The position numbers and the translations under genes were made by a program. 64,000 nucleotides of DNA from Callaeas wilsoni (lineage: Eukaryota; Chordata; Aves; Passeriformes; Callaeidae): the NCBI GenBank assembly GCA_013398955.1, contig VWPU01012239.1, positions 1 through 64,000 on the forward strand, given 5' to 3'. This document shows, in pieces, positions 1-14,400 of this stretch. The notes below the pieces were generated by a model. The model saw only the letters and a list, made by a program, of their open reading frames with translations. It ran no database searches and was not told where the DNA came from. Position 1 is the stretch's first letter; each line of letters opens with the position of its first letter.

Positions 1-140
1 CCTGCTCGCCGCCGGCAGCGAGGGGCCCGGGGGCCCGCAGGGAGCCGCGCTCCGGCCCTCGCCCCGTCCTGCCTTGTGTTTTGGGGGAGAGCGAAGGGTT
101 TGGCCACGGCAAGTTCGGTCTTGGTGCCAGGTGCTGACCG
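1..140. promoter_or_regulatory. Right edge of a CpG island (possible promoter or first exon off the left end)
   Basis: The first roughly 72 bases are extremely GC-rich and hold about eleven CpG dinucleotides. Density falls off by about position 140, and the sequence then becomes ordinary AT-moderate DNA. In vertebrate genomes such islands usually mark promoters and first exons. The visible part has no convincing coding frame. A 66-codon plus-strand frame at 74-274 is open, but it lacks a good start context and is probably chance. Two CAG|GTGCTG strings near 128 and 150 could act as weak donors. The island is cut by the window boundary, so neither the gene nor its direction can be read here. 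A plus-strand gene entering the window is the more natural guess, because T and G exceed A and C on the plus strand further right. Confidence 0.6.
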
Positions 141-3100
141 CGATACCCAGGTGCTGTGTGGTGTCTCGGGACGTAGAAAGTGAATTTAAGCTTACTCCCC
201 AGTACCCTTTTTCTGCTGTGACAATTTCTGCTTCTTCCCAGCGATTCCCCGCAGTCCTGTGCCGGGCTGTGTGAGCACCGGGCTCGCCCTTTGCCGGGGC
301 AGATGGCCATGCCATTTACGTGAGTGGTTAGCAAGAGCAAAGCTGAGACCCACACACAGTTCCTCCCTTCAGACCCAGTTCACTGAACTCCTTTGTCTGG
401 TGACCTTTCCACAATGAAGTCATGTGTATAACCGAAGATTAAAGAGTAAAATACAGTCTTTAAGCTTTGTAAAGTCATCACCCCTGCCCCTTCCCCAGTG
501 ACTCGTTTCTCAGGAAGAGAGTTGGGTTTCCCTTGTATTGCTTGCAGACATGTCTCCAGAAACATTTGCAACCCCGTGATATGACATGGAGTTTTGGGGT
601 GCCCATTTTATTACTTGTTGTTCCTGAGGTGCAGGACTGATGCTCACATTCGTGAGGAAGAAGTGCAAACGGGAACATACTGTTTTGCTTCATTGCATCT
701 AATCCCTTTAAACTCTTCTTGTTCCTTGCATCCATGGTGTTTGGCTAGTATGTGATCAACCCCTCTCTAGGATGCAGGAGATAAGGTGAAAAAGTGGGTA
801 TTTTCCTTTTGTATTGAATCAAACATAATCATACAGTCACTATTACTGTATGAACGAGAAAAACTGCCTGGAACAACAAATTCTGCAGCAATTGCTGTTG
901 CCCATTTCTGATCCTTCTGTGGCCCAGAATGCTTTTTACTAGAGCAAGAATGATTTAAATAGTCAAGATTTTTAGGGGCGACAACTAACTTTCACAAATG
1001 AGTTCTGTGTGCTCTCTGAAAATCAGACTGCAGCAGAGAAGATGCTGCTTCTCCTGCTTTACAGGACAAAATAAATCATTTTGGTCTGGAAAGATTTAAG
1101 TATTTTCTTCCAAATCCCACTTTCCACCAGAGAAAACAGTACAGAATTTCCTGTCTAAATTACTGGTGGCTCTTTCCTTACATGGTTCAACAGAAAGGGT
1201 TTTGTTATGAAGGCAAGTGGCTTCCTTGCCACTACTTCTCTTCCTTGAAACTTATCATTGGCTTACTCTTAAAACTCCAGCACAGTTTGCTAATATCGTC
1301 TGCTTCATTTCGAATTAGGGTTTTTTTTGCTGGTGCGCTCTTTTTTTAACTGCTTTAAAGTACTTATAAGCCTGCTGTTCTGATGGGAACGAGCTCTCTG
1401 GTACAGCACCATGTTTACTGCATGGTTAGGAAAGCTCAGTCATGTGATTACAGGATTTGAAGGTTTTGCTCTACCCTGCTTTTACTCTGTGTTCAAGCTC
1501 TAATTCCTTTCTATAGGCACCCCCTCTCCGTGCATAGCTGAAGCAAAGCCAGAGCTTTGATTCTCCTGAAGGCTTAAGTCCACTTAGTTTGCTGGGAAGC
1601 TGTTGAGTGAGGGTGCTGCGCTCGCACCCTCCTTGCCAAGAACACCCCTGGAGAGAGCAACAAACAGCAAAGAAAGCCCCTGGCGTCCCAGCATGAGGAA
1701 CCACGTGCTGCCTGTCTGCATGCTTGACCCAGCACAGAAACACGGGCAGCCAGAGGAGGCTTTGGCCTCGGCATTGCTGGCTGCCAGGTCTGGGCTATTG
1801 CAGTGTAAGAGAGCCTTCTGTGAAGCTGAGGTCGGTCAGATATTAGTGCCGGTTTAATGCATGCTGCTGCATTGTTTTGGCTGCCGTTAAGGTAAAGTTC
1901 TACTCTCTGGTAGTAAAAATAATGGATAAATAAATTTTTCAGAGCTTCTGAAGGAGAGAGATGGGTGACTGTTTGCTAACACTGGTTAGTCTGGTTGCTA
2001 ACTTTAGTGCTCTGCCAGGGATGTGCTGAAAGGCTGCTATGGCTGCCTGAGCAGAGCCCTCAGAAAGGGTAAGGGAGCGTCAAACTACAGCAGCTGTAGC
2101 TCCTTTCCCAGTGATCATAATCTGGTGTGAGCTGGCTACAATGCAGCTGAATGTCCCACACAGCTGAGGACAGGGAGCTGGTTTGCTGCCCAACAAAGCA
2201 AAAGGAGGTTGGGCTGTCTCTAGAGGTGTGACTCCAGCTGTGTGCAATTTAGGGGGCAGGTGGGAGAGAACATGTTAATTGGGATCAGCTGTTGTATTTC
2301 CACAAAACAGGTACTCATTTTCTTTTGAGGGGAGTAGGAGTTCAGTACAAGACCGAGGAGTTTTTCTATAAGTAGGGAGTTTGCTTAGGATTGTTTGAAG
2401 GTTTTTTCTTTCTACTTTTTTCACAATTTGAGCAGACAGAACATAGATAGTGAGGAAGAAAAGCAGGTGAGTTTATCAGAACTTAAGGGGAGTATTAGTT
2501 CTTGTTGGTAGGATCAGTTCTTAGATAAAATAGATATGAAGATGGCATGATGAATTCATAACTAGCTTAAAATAACAACAAAAAAGTATTATTGTGTAGC
2601 GTGGAGTCTAGTCCTTTTGGGAGATGGGTAGTATGGATCCTCATAAGGAATCTGTGATTGACTTTGGTATAGGTGATCCTACCTGTGTAGGAATCCTGAG
2701 TTTCTCTAGCTTCTTTAATTATAAACACACTTCCAATCTTCCTTATAACTCAAGCTGCAACCTACTGTTTTAATCACAGCCCCAGGGCTGATATGAGGGC
2801 AGCCTGGTGTTAGCTGTCCCTCTGTGATGGCTCCTGCCCCAGGATGTAGAGCCTGTGCGCAGCTGTGCTTTCCTTGTGTGACAGCCTGTGCAGGTACACA
2901 CTACTTATGCTCCCAGTCACAAGACCTGATGTACTGGGAAACAAAATAAGCGAAGACGTTTTCATCCTCAGAAAATACCCCAAACCCAATGTTGTTGCGA
3001 TAATCTGGTGTTATCCTTGTTTGGCAGAAAAGAAGTTGAGGATGTACAGGGCACTGACTACCTGGCTTACGGCTGCGATGGGAGGCTGCACTAGGGCTGT

Positions 3101-6100
3101 TCAGAAGGCCACTTTCCACGCTTGTTTTCTTCTGTTTGTGCAGCTCCTGTGGCATCTTTGGAGTGTAAAATGGTGGCCTTTAAAAGAGCTGATGGAATAA
3201 ATTCTCTTCCCCGAGGTGCTCAGATACCACCCTGAGGTGATGAGATAAATACTTTATTGTTGTAAAGTTAAAATGAGTCTCTTCAGTGTAACTCCATTAT
3301 TCTTTATTTAAAAGATAAATATACTGTCATTGTCAGATCAGATATTCCCCTTTGTCAGCATTTCATGGCTCACTTCCTGGATCTAGATAGATTGATGATA
3401 GCTGTTTAATATTCTTTCCTTCATAACCAGCAATTTGAGAGTTGCCAACTCTCATGATGGCTGCTGTTTTTCTTAAAGCATCAGCTCCATGTGCATTAGC
3501 CACACAAGAATCAGAGCTTGCTTTCTCTTTTTTTTTCCAAATAAATAGTTGTAAAGAAAGCTTGAAAATGGGAATCTGAGCATTTGATGCTGGAGACAAA
3601 TAAGGACAGGACAATATTATTTTCAAGCTAATCTCATGGTTTAAGAAAGGGGTGATAGGTTCATTTATGGCTTTAGAACAACATCAAAGGGAAGGATTTG
3701 ATTTCTGACCCTTAGCTCCAAGAGCCAAATGCTCTTGCTGGGAATATCTCTGAAGACCACTGGAAGATACAATTCAACTGCAATCCCTGGTAACAACTAG
3801 GAAAGCTGCTGAGCTGAGGAATGGTTTGTGGTAGCTGGTGCAGGCTGGTGTGAGTCAGATTTATTCTAGGTCTCTTGGCCTTTGTGTTCTGACCTTGCAT
3901 GTGTGATGGGTAGTTTTTGTTGACTCTGAGCTGTGAAGCTGTGAACAGTGTATGTTTTCAGCTGGTCCGTAATTAGACTTCAGTGTTAATTATATGTGAG
4001 TTAAATGCAGGGAGCTTCCAGCTTTTCAGTAGTGCTGTCTGTCTGCCTTCAGAAGAATTTCAGTCACCAGGAGTGAGCAATGTGGTTATTTTTGGCACGT
4101 GGCCCATGGAAGCATTCGGATGACATAGTCAAGGGGAGGTAGGTGAGGGTGGGGAGCTGTTGAGACCGCTCTTCTGCGGGGATTGCAGTTGTGGAATATT
4201 TTTCATGTAAGCTGTGGAGTAGTCATCACCTGTGACTGTGTGGATCATAGCCAGATAAAGGTGTATCTCATGGGTACCCACAATGTCAAAAAAGCAAAAA
4301 ACTCCATAGCAGAACGTTTTTGCTTGGTTGTTCTCAAGTGAATGCACGTTCAAGAGAATGCCTGCTAAAAGGAGGGTATACTATTTTTAATTGAAGTAAA
4401 TAAAATCTATGCATTTTGATGCCTGGGGATTTTGATTTTCCCAGCAATTCAAGTGTACAAAATTGCACCTCCCGTCTTGAGGCCCAAAGACCTCTGTCAC
4501 GTAATCTGCTGTCTACATGGTAAAGTTCTACAGTAGTTCTCATGGTCTTAGGTTGCTCACCAGGTGGTTGGATCGTCTCTTCAGTACATGGAAGGAATCT
4601 CTCAAACTGAAAATGAAATGTGTCTCAGATTAAATGTTTTTGAGATTTAAGTCAGTAAGAACCTCTCCAGTATTATTCGAGTGCTCTTCCGTATTAACTG
4701 CTTTCCTTTGGTTAGAGGTTCTCTTTAAGACAATTGGAATGTATTGTAAATGTCAGTGTTTGTGGTATCATGAAACTGAATGCCTGATGGTGGTTAACTA
4801 GATTGATCACAACAGAAAAGCTTGCCACAAAGGCTTGCTGTGCTTACATAGAAATACCTACACATACAAGAGAGTAGGGCTGTTGCTAGCCAGTAATAAT
4901 GCTGTAGAGAAGCTTCTTTGTATAGTTCTTGTTTTGTGTCTCAATAGTGCCTTAGAACATCTTAAGGCTGTGAAGCTCAAAAGATGGCACACTGTCTAAA
5001 AAGACTGCAAATAAAGCCAGCATGCTTCAAGCACCCGAGTCAGGTGTTTGAACGCAGGATGGCTGAAGAATGGAGCAAAACGTTGAGGATTGTGAGGGGT
5101 ATCTATGGATAATAGTAATATTGCACCATGATCACTTCAGGTTGCTCTGTTCCATCTCTCCAGGAGTTTATGAATAGACCAAATACACATCCACTCCTAT
5201 TTTGACACTGTTATGTCAAGGGGTCACACCACAACACACAAATGGGAGTAGATCCTGGCAATGAGGGAGTCATGTATTTCTTTGCTAACATCTTGGGTGG
5301 GTTTTTTTCTTGGTGTTTTGTTTTCCTCTCCCCTCTCAACTATTCAAAGCCTTGTTTCTGTGGATAAAAGAGAAATGGAGCAGAAAACTCCTTCCTTGCC
5401 TGCAATTTCTAAGCTTCTCTTTTCTGCCAGTTTTGTGGACCAAGGTGTTCTGGTCTCTCAGTGACTTTTGCTTCCATTTGCTTTCTCTTCCTGTTGACAC
5501 AAACACTTCAACCAATTCTTGTGCTTGTATATACACTTGAGTATAAGCTTGGTTTTTTCCACTCTTTGAAGCCTATGTTTGCTCTGACTTTTTACTTCAG
5601 TTCTTACTCTGGCTGTCTTGAGGCTTGGCTTCATCTGCTACCTGCTGTCCTTTCAGTGTACCTCTTTTGAAGCATTTTGGAGAGCAAGATGTGTGTTGAA
5701 GGCTGTGTGTCACAGCCTCTGTGGTCTCAGTGCATCTGCTGAGTTTGTTGAAGTTTTGCTGGTTTTCATTGCATTGCTAATGAAACAATCTAGCTGCTCT
5801 GGCAACTTTCAGCTGACCTTGAATTTGCAAGTACTTAAGAATTTATATTCTACATAAATAAAATGGAAATTATTATTCTTATGATTAAAATATTATTCTT
5901 ATGGTTATTGCCTGCAAGTTCTGTAATCTCAGTGATATCTCAGGAGATAAAACAAACTCTCAGTACATAAGTGTCTGTATAAACAACATCAAATCATGTT
6001 TTCTCTAACGTGATTGCTCCTTTTCATGTATTCCTATAACTGAACAAGCATCAGAAAAATAATTATTATTGACATACTAGAAAAGGGACACATTTAATTC

Positions 6101-8193
6101 TATCTTACAGGCTACCAAGTTGTTTCACCAGATAACATCAGCATGTACTAATGTTATTTACAATGTAATAGATGTTGTTGATTTGAGGATGTTTCTCTGT
6201 TTCAGAAATGGGTCGCTACAAGGCAGCGTGTTGCAAAATTCTACTTGCGAGTCTTAGGTTATGTTACTGTGCATCAGTCTAGAGGAGACTTCTTTCTTTT
6301 AAAGCACCTTCAGTTTTTGGTGCAGTAACTGTGATGCTAAAGCTTTGTTACTTTGTTCGTGTTGTGAGATGTTCCTGTAAATTCTTTCTTCCTCCCTTCA
6401 CTCTTGTGCAGCCTTAGGGGTGAGGCTGGCAGGGAAAAAATCAGATTGGTTGCTGATGTGCTTTTGCTGAGGAGGAGAAAATAAGAGTGGAGAAGAGTTT
6501 TCTCAGGAGCTGGGGCAGAGGCCTTTGTTGCAGCCTGGCTGGACAGTGAAGCATAAGCCTGTTGTGTTTTCTGCAATGAAGGGGGAGTGTGTGGGGCATC
6601 AAACTGAAGAGAACAACCTTCTGGTAAGACATAAATGAATGGCTATATGCCAAAAAGATGGTCTAGATAGATAGCTCTGTGAATCTGGAGTTTATGAAAA
6701 CTGGCTGAAATTCAGCTGGAACTTCTTGGTAAATCAGTTCTCCCAGTTTATATTTTGGGTAGAGTTCGTGTAAATTCTATCCAGACTAATATACAAGTTC
6801 TACATATGTGCAGATGCCTGCCTTTCCTCTGGAAATGCTGTAATCTTTACATGGGGACAAAGGAACAAAATCAATTCTTTGCTTCTGCAGAGATGACAGA
6901 GCTATTACTGCTCAAACTGAGCAGTGGAGACAACTAAAAGATAGAATTATTGCAATCTCTAAGAGTGTGTCTCTTTAGAGAGCTTTGGTGCAGCCCCTGA
7001 CTGCTTCCTCATGAGATACCACCAGAAATGCAGTTTGTGTTTTGTCAAAGGACTGAGTGTCTCTAAAGCTGACATAAACCTCTGCTGACTTACTACTGAT
7101 TCCTTCACAATGCTGACTTTAAAAAGCTCCACTGTGAAATGGAGACTATTTAAAACTTCACACATTTAATAGTAATTCTGTCATTGCTGTATATGCTGGA
7201 ACATAATGTTTTTAATATTCTAAGGCAACTTTAAAGTTTCTATCAGACCTTAAAAAAAGAGAACATATTGATGTCTTAATTGCTAGTGCAGAATATATAG
7301 ATTATACTGTATCTTTCACAAGAATCATCTTCTGCTGACAGAAGAACTGATGTGATAGAGCTGAAACTTTTTCCCTCAGGATACAACAATTATTATATCC
7401 TTCTGTTGCTAAAAATGAAATCTCATATTCTCACATATCATGAAATCTAAAAGCTTCTATCTTATGCATCTGTTCCCTGGCCACTAGAAACATCATTTCA
7501 TTGTAGTAATTTGTCACTAATAAACATAATCAGCGACCATGGAAACAATGTGCACAGTGTATGCAAGCTGATATAACTTCTTTCATGGACCATTTTCCTT
7601 GTAAGCAAAGGATGGAAATGGCAGCCAGGTCTCCAGCTGGTGGTCTCTTTCTGCTATCCAAGGAAGCTCTTTCAGTACTGACTAGTTTACTCAAAAGTTT
7701 TTACAAACACTTATGACTTACCTTTTCTTGGATGATTTTTGGATTTTCCCATCCGTTGCTGAAGATTTCTCAGCAAGAGTTTGCCTGAATGAATAGCTGA
7801 TTCAACATAACAGGATGAAAGCCAACAACTGGGACTAAAAAATGGTGGGGAAATAAGTAAATCAGCTAGAAACTGAATAGATACTCTGTTAATAACGACT
7901 GTGTGATCCAGTGGATCTGCTGTCAGATGATTTGGCTCTTATCTGTTATGGCCATCCTTGACCCTCTTCACTCTCAATTTGAATGAGAACAGCTGGCTCA
8001 GAGGTTTTTGTAAATGTTGAGCTAATATTTTCCTTTCTCAAGTCTGTTGCTGCCAAATTCATGCTGAGAAGTTTGTAGTTAAATGGACTGTTTTTTCTCC
8101 GCCATGTTTTCCCATTTGTTGGAAGAGGAGCAGTCATGAGAGCTTCAGCTTTGTGAACTGTCTCCACACTTTCAGCTGGAACTACATCTTGGA
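141..8193. other. Non-coding stretch, no supported gene
   Basis: This is AT-moderate DNA with scattered short open frames, none combining a believable start or splice sites with a recognisable protein. Visible minor structure includes a perfect 8-bp-stem hairpin at 1609-1631 and a 13-bp direct repeat (tattattcttatg) at 5871-5883 and 5891-5903. It probably represents intron or intergenic sequence downstream of the left-edge CpG island. Confidence 0.6.
1609..1631. repeat. Short perfect hairpin, 8-bp arms, 7-nt loop
   Basis: The arms gagggtgc (1609-1616) and gcaccctc (1624-1631) are exact reverse complements around the loop tgcgctc. It sits in a locally GC-richer patch. It may be chance or a small structured or regulatory site; nothing else supports a function. 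Confidence 0.5.
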
Positions 8194-8209
8194 TTTTTTT
8201 TTTTTTTTT
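8194..8209. repeat. T16 homopolymer
   Basis: A run of sixteen T on the plus strand. It has no adjacent retroposon body that I recognise. Confidence 0.85.
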
Positions 8210-8403
8210 AGTGTTTGATGAGCTTGGGATGGGTTAAGACTGTGTGGAGCCTCTCACAGTACTTTTCTGGTGTTTATGCCCACTGAAGCCAAGGCAAACT
8301 CACTTGGGATGAGGAATGGCTTTAGGTGGATTCTTGGATTTTCCTGTGAACTGGTCTTGGAACCAGAACTGGTCATTTTCTAGTTAGAGGAAACTGATTT
8401 TCC

Positions 8404-8429
8404 TTTTTTTTTTTTAAAAAAAAAAAAAA
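8404..8429. repeat. T12-A14 homopolymer palindrome
   Basis: Twelve T are followed directly by fourteen A. The block is self-complementary and can extrude as a cruciform or hairpin. It is a slippage-prone simple repeat, and the exact run lengths may also reflect sequencing error. Confidence 0.85.
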
Positions 8430-11400
8430 GTCTGTATTATGCTTATTTTGATTCTGTGGGGGAGGGGTGTATTTATATCCTATCTAATGAGTTGATGCTC
8501 TTGGTAAGATACCTAGCACAATCTCTAACCTTTAAGACAGGACAAACAATTGGCAATAGAGGACTTAAGGCTCTTAAAATCTCTTCTTGAAAACATTTTT
8601 TTTCAAGTGCTTTCTGATTTAAATAGTCTTTCAATGTTAAAGAAGCAATAAAGAAAATTATGCAGACATAAACAGACTTTAAAAATATTCAGTTTAATCG
8701 TCCCTGAGATATTGAGTACTGAATCTGCTTAATGGGATTTTCTGCTGTCCAAGAATTTGAAAATGCTATAAACTCCAGTCTGGTTCCATAACTGTGAGTA
8801 TTTGACCTTTAGATACTTAAGAGTATCCTCAGCTTTCCCCCACTGCTCTGAAATAGGTCCTGCTATGGCTGCTAGCCTCACAGAGTGTCTTGGGTACTCT
8901 AAGGTTCCCCTTCTGATGGAGATAACTAATGTTTTAGCAACTGAGTTGAGCATTTAAGCGATTCTCATTATTTGAGGTGTTTTGATTTTCTTTTAAATAA
9001 TCTCTGTCTCCTCTACACCCTGTTTGGAGGAAAACAACACTATGGATAGAACCTTGTTTGCAGCAAAAAATTGTTGTTGTGAGCTGTTAGCATCTGTTAG
9101 AGCCATGAGGCCATTTCTGTGCAAATCAGCTTACTGCTGTGAAGTTGTGCCAATTCTGACCAAACCTCAGAGGGATTATTAAATATACTAAAAGGTTTCA
9201 GTGAATTCCTGCATCCCTCTTTACCGTGCTCCCAGCTTCCCAGGTTCTAAATGTTAAAAGCCAGCCACAGGTCAGATCCAGTAGCTGTAAAGTACTTTGG
9301 CAGTTCTCTTGGAGCAGATGTAGAGCTTAGGGAAGAGAGAGTACAGTTGCAAACTTGCACAAACAAAAATGTTCCAGCACAGCTTAGAACACTTCCCCTC
9401 TCTCCTCACTCCCACCTCCCCTACTTTGTTAAAGCTCTGCATTTGGGAGTATTACAGATTTTTCTGTCTGAACTAAAAAAATAGAAATCTGTGCCTGCAC
9501 TCAGATCTGGGACCAAGCAGACTGTGACTCTTGGGTGATGGAAATAGAAATCCCAGTGTCTGGAAAATCCAGATCTAAATACAGCCCTAAAGACCTATCA
9601 GTGTGGGATCCATAGCACTGGATTGCTCGGGGAGAGGGAGAAAAAATGTCATTCCATAGCTGCTAAAACTAATGGAAAATGCTGTAGAAGGAATTTTAAA
9701 AACTTCAGACAATATTCTTACTAAGGTATTTCCTGAACCCACACTGAAACAAAATAGTTTAAAGCTTAGTCTGTCAGCCTTCTTGTGCTGGCAGGACTGT
9801 GAGGACAGCAAAGTAAATCCATATGCTTAGAATCTGTAAGGAACAAGAGAGCTACAGAAAACCATGTTGTGTCCACTTTCACTCATCCACTCAGTGACTT
9901 GGTATCTTTCTGGTGTTTGACTTTTGATTTTGATAAGAGCATGGTGCCTCTTACTGTCCTTGATACACAGCAGGAGGATACACTGGTGTGTTTGGATTTG
10001 CACAGCCCATTGTGGCAAGCCAGCCCCCTCTGCACGCAGGCTGCTCTCTGCTTAGTGCTGGCCTTACACCCTGTAAATGCCTCTCAGGAGCTTCAGTTCC
10101 ATGGTTACGGTGTGTTTTGCTGGGGCAGTATATTCAGCAAATTGTGTAGTCAAATGATTATGTTAGACTGAGTGGTTGACATCTAGTACACAAATAATTA
10201 TGACACTAAACTTACTATGTATGAGCTGGAGCCATAGCTGATTCCAGTGACAGATGGAAAACTCCACTGAACCTTTTATTGGCCATATGCCATTTCTGAG
10301 TGTTGGCCAACAACAAGATTTGTTGCTAATATATAATGATTTAAACAGTAAAAAGAGCAGCTGCACTTTGATTTTTGGTGCCTTTACTACAGGTTTTCCT
10401 GGAGCTTTTGAATATCTACTGCTGCTTTCTAATGCAAAGCTGTCACTTCTAGTCTGTAAGAAGAGACTTTATCTTCCCAGCACTATCTCTGGTAGAATTT
10501 TATATTTTGATACTCATAACTAAAGCTCTCCTCTGCCTTTTATTGCATTATTAAGTTGACAACATAAAAATCTCCAGCAGCATGGAACTGGCAATGGCTT
10601 GTAAGAAGCTGGCTTTGTTGTGCAGTACTGCAATAGAGTTTTTTCCAGGCTGTCAGTAAGTCTTGTGTTTTATAGCCTGTTTGAGGACTGGGAGAGCAGC
10701 ATCCCTCAAGCTGTTCGGAGAAGACAACTTTCAAAGCGTAGTTCACTGGGAGGAACTGCATGTCCTCTTCATCATATTACCAGGACAGTGCTTGCAAATG
10801 CATGTGTGGATATAAACTGCAGCTGTTACCCATGCAGAACGTGTTATAGTGTTCCTGCCACTGCTGGTGGAGCACGAAACCTGCTGCCATGCCATATTTT
10901 GACCTTTGTTTCTCCTAAAGAGGGTTTACCTGCATTGTCCTTTGTCAGTCTGCTCAGTCCAATATTCATCCAGGGAAAACCAAGATTGGAATCTGGAAAG
11001 CAGAACAGTTCTGGCCTTTGGCCCAGCAGCAAAGAGCATGGTAAGGGAGGCACATGGCAAAGAAGTGTATTCCAATAGAATTTTATGGTTGGTTTGTTTG
11101 TTTGTTTTTTGTGAAAAAAAGAACACTTTGTTTTATAAAATTTGTATTATGCAAGCTTGAATACAAATCAAATTGACTACACATTTGACCATCCTGAGCA
11201 TCATCAACCTGCACTGCATTAAGAAGTACTCTAGAGGTTTCTAGGATGTGTTTGGCTGATCCTGTGGGTCAGGTAGCAGTCATCATGTTGCTTCTGTGCC
11301 AAGGGAGGCGTGAAGTGGTCATTGCATTAAGTGATTTTCATCGTTTAAGGCAAGCAGGTAGGGAAGAGAGCAGTTTACACCCGTATGCTTCTTACACCTC

Positions 11401-14400
11401 CTTGGAAATGGGTGAGAAATGAGATTAATGTTGTTTCTGATGGGCCATATGGAGAGAGTTACACAGCTGTGTGCCTATGACCCTGTTTTGTTTCCTGACC
11501 AGCTCATGAGATGTGCTGTGGCTTGGGCTGGCATGAGGGCAGCATTTCACATTAGCTGGCTGTACCTGAGCTCTGCTCTGCGTGGCTGGGCTGCCTCTGG
11601 CTCTCCAGCCTGGTTGCTGATGTTCTGTTATGATGCTGTCTGTAGTGATGATATGCTTTTGCATGTATCAGACTACCTCTCTCATCTGCCTAGGTGCCTT
11701 GCCCTCTGTGGCTGGAGCAGTTTTGCCCAGTAGGATTTATCTATGCAAAGCCTAAAATGTTTATTTATTTCTTCACCCAATAGTAACAAAGGAGGGCCTT
11801 TCTTCTTTTGCTTTGTTGCCATTCTTTGTGGTGTTTGTGTGCCAGCTGACTCCAGGTCTGACAGGTTGGATTGGTTGCTGACTGCTGCGTGCTCTGAAAG
11901 TGTCAATGTGTTGGCCCTGCTCATCCCTTTCTTCAATGGACCAATGTGTTTGTCGTGTTTGTTTACTTATTTATCTTGTATCTCTTCCCCTAGCTCTGGA
12001 ACAGCACGTAACTGCTGGCTGCAGGCAGGTTGTCTCTTCACAGCTAATAGCCTCTCTCTTGTAGTTTGAATGTTTGTTGGGTTGCTCCTTATCTAGCTCA
12101 TAGTTTTTCTTTCCTGTCAGATTCCTCCTACACCCCTCTTTAATCTTCCAGCAACCTATCTGTCTCAAATAGTCAAGCTGAGCTATGCAAAATGTTCATA
12201 AAGTGATACAGCTATTTCCCCCTTTTTCATGTCATGTGAAGCATTGGACCCATGCGAAACTCACATCAGCCGTAGAGATAGAAAACAGTGTAATTTTTAT
12301 TTGTATTGGAATGGAGAAATAATAGAGAGAGAGATCTAATTCTGAAAGAGGTTTATAGTGGCTGTGTTACCAATCTGGAATGGTACCTACTGGGGAATAA
12401 TTTTTGAGTGATGTGGATGCCCTTGTGTATCATCTCTGAGCCGTTAGAATAGTGTCCCATAAATGTTTTTACCTGGCATAGCTAGTGCCTGACACCCTGA
12501 GCATCTGTGCAGTAGAGGCCAAACACCCTCTTTCATTTCTGTGTTTTTACACATTTTTTTGATACTACCTTATTTGCTTCTTTTGGACTGGGATTTTTTT
12601 TTTTTTTTTTTGACCAGAGTTGAGAGAATCTCTTATCCAGGTGTTTGTGGTTGGGTGCAAACTGTTAATCATAAAGGACTTGTTCATTCCTTATGTTGTG
12701 CAATTCCCTAATGCCCATTAATGTTCCTGGCTACATCACCTGCCCTCTTTGTAATATTTGTTGGCTTCAATATGTGTTAGTTTAAAAACTAGTTAAATGA
12801 GGTAGTATCATTTGCTATAAGGAAGCATATACCAGCTTATACTTGGAGAGTTTGAAGGCTACAGCTATTTTTCAGATAACTTATGTTCACGTATATTATC
12901 CAAAACTAAGGGAGAAGAGGGTAATTCTAAAAGCTGTTGGGAAGATTGGTGAAGGTTGTTTCTCTCCTCCCCAAGTCGTCGTTATGTACTTCCCATTGAT
13001 GTTTATAGGCAGTTGTGTGTGCAGTCAGTCAGGAAAGAATCAGATAACAGAAAATGATTATGGAAGCAATAAAGCTCTACAGTTTACTTTTTTCCCCTCA
13101 ATAAATTGGTTCTTACTTCATATAAAAAAATGAAATTATTTTTCTGTCTGACAGGTGTACTGTGGGTAGTGTTTAGCCATGGTTAGCAATATTTCCTTGT
13201 GATGTTATTTCGTAGCCAGACCAGTGATTTACAAGTTCAAGATAAGAGTCCTTGGCATCATCATTGCAGTGTATGAAGCAATTAAAAATGTGATGATTCT
13301 TGAGGTGACACATACAAAAATGAAAACTCTTCTCTAGAAAGCAGGACTTGCTGGTGTCAGCTGGTGATTAGTGTTTGTTGTCTTAAAGGCCCAAGGTTAT
13401 TGCAATCTTGTCTGGTTTAACGCAGCAAGCTCTGTGTGATGGGCATGACATGCTTGGCTGAGTGCTGTGGCTGCAATTTCTGTTCAGCTGGTACTCACAC
13501 AGAATGAGCCTGTTAAGATCTTCAGCCAGATCAGGTTGAGCAGTCATGCCAAGCATGTCTTTAAATCCAGAGGTGGGAGTAGAGACTTCCAGCAGGTAAA
13601 GCAACAGTGTATGGTGACTGTTTCTGTAACTGTTATTAGTGTACTTGGATCTTCGTAAGATGGGAATAGTTTTCTGTATTGAAGATTTGTGATGACTTGG
13701 AGTGCGATGAAAAATAATTCCTACTGCTCTTTGTGACTGTTCTACATCCACTGTGATTTCTAGGGCTATTAGTGGCCTTCATTTGGCAGATGAATGGTGG
13801 GAAGGGGGTTTCTGAAGCAGTGCTGTGTGGTAGCCACTTGGTGTTTGCTCCAGGCACATGTGTATTGCCGTGTTTTCTCCTGAGCAGATTGGTTTCTGCC
13901 TTGCCTTTCAGCAGCTCACCCCACTGTTTCCTTGTGTGTTTTGTTCCACAAGTGCTGCACAGATCTGTGCTGTGAGTCTGTTTGTGGCTGCAGGTGGGTG
14001 CTTCACAGCTGTCTGGAGACAGTGACCCTGTGAAGCACAGAGAGCAGCGTGATAAAAAAAATGCACATTGCTGTCTCTGCTAGTGTTGGCAGGATGAGTT
14101 CAGCAAGTTCCTCCCATATCTATAGCCTTTAAAACAAGGACAGTGTCAATGTTCTGTGTAGGAGTAAAAAAATCTTAATGTTCTAAAGATTACTGTTACT
14201 TGAGAAATCATTTTCTTGATGATGCTGTACATGGCAAACAAAACAGGAGCAAACGATCAACTGTTGTCTAATAGCTGAGGCAGGAGAAGGCATCTGTTGC
14301 AGTCCGTGTGGATTTATTAGTGGAGTGGCCCTGTCTCCCTAGAGCTTGCTTCTGTCGCATGTTGCCTCATTCTGCGTTCCCTGTTGGAGTACATGGAAAT

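Noticed and set aside
7946..8190. Protein-like minus-strand frame of about 80 codons (7946-8167, open slightly further upstream)
   Set aside because: Composition looks plausible, but upstream on the minus strand is an A-run rather than a pyrimidine tract. No acceptor, donor or family match is visible.
10620..11078. Longest plus-strand open frame, about 152 codons
   Set aside because: No recognisable domain, no splice sites or promoter, and overlapping frames on the other strand. A frame of this length is expected about once by chance in 64 kb.
13383..13751. 122-codon minus-strand frame
   Set aside because: No splice context, no recognised motif, and a competing plus-strand frame. Treated as chance.
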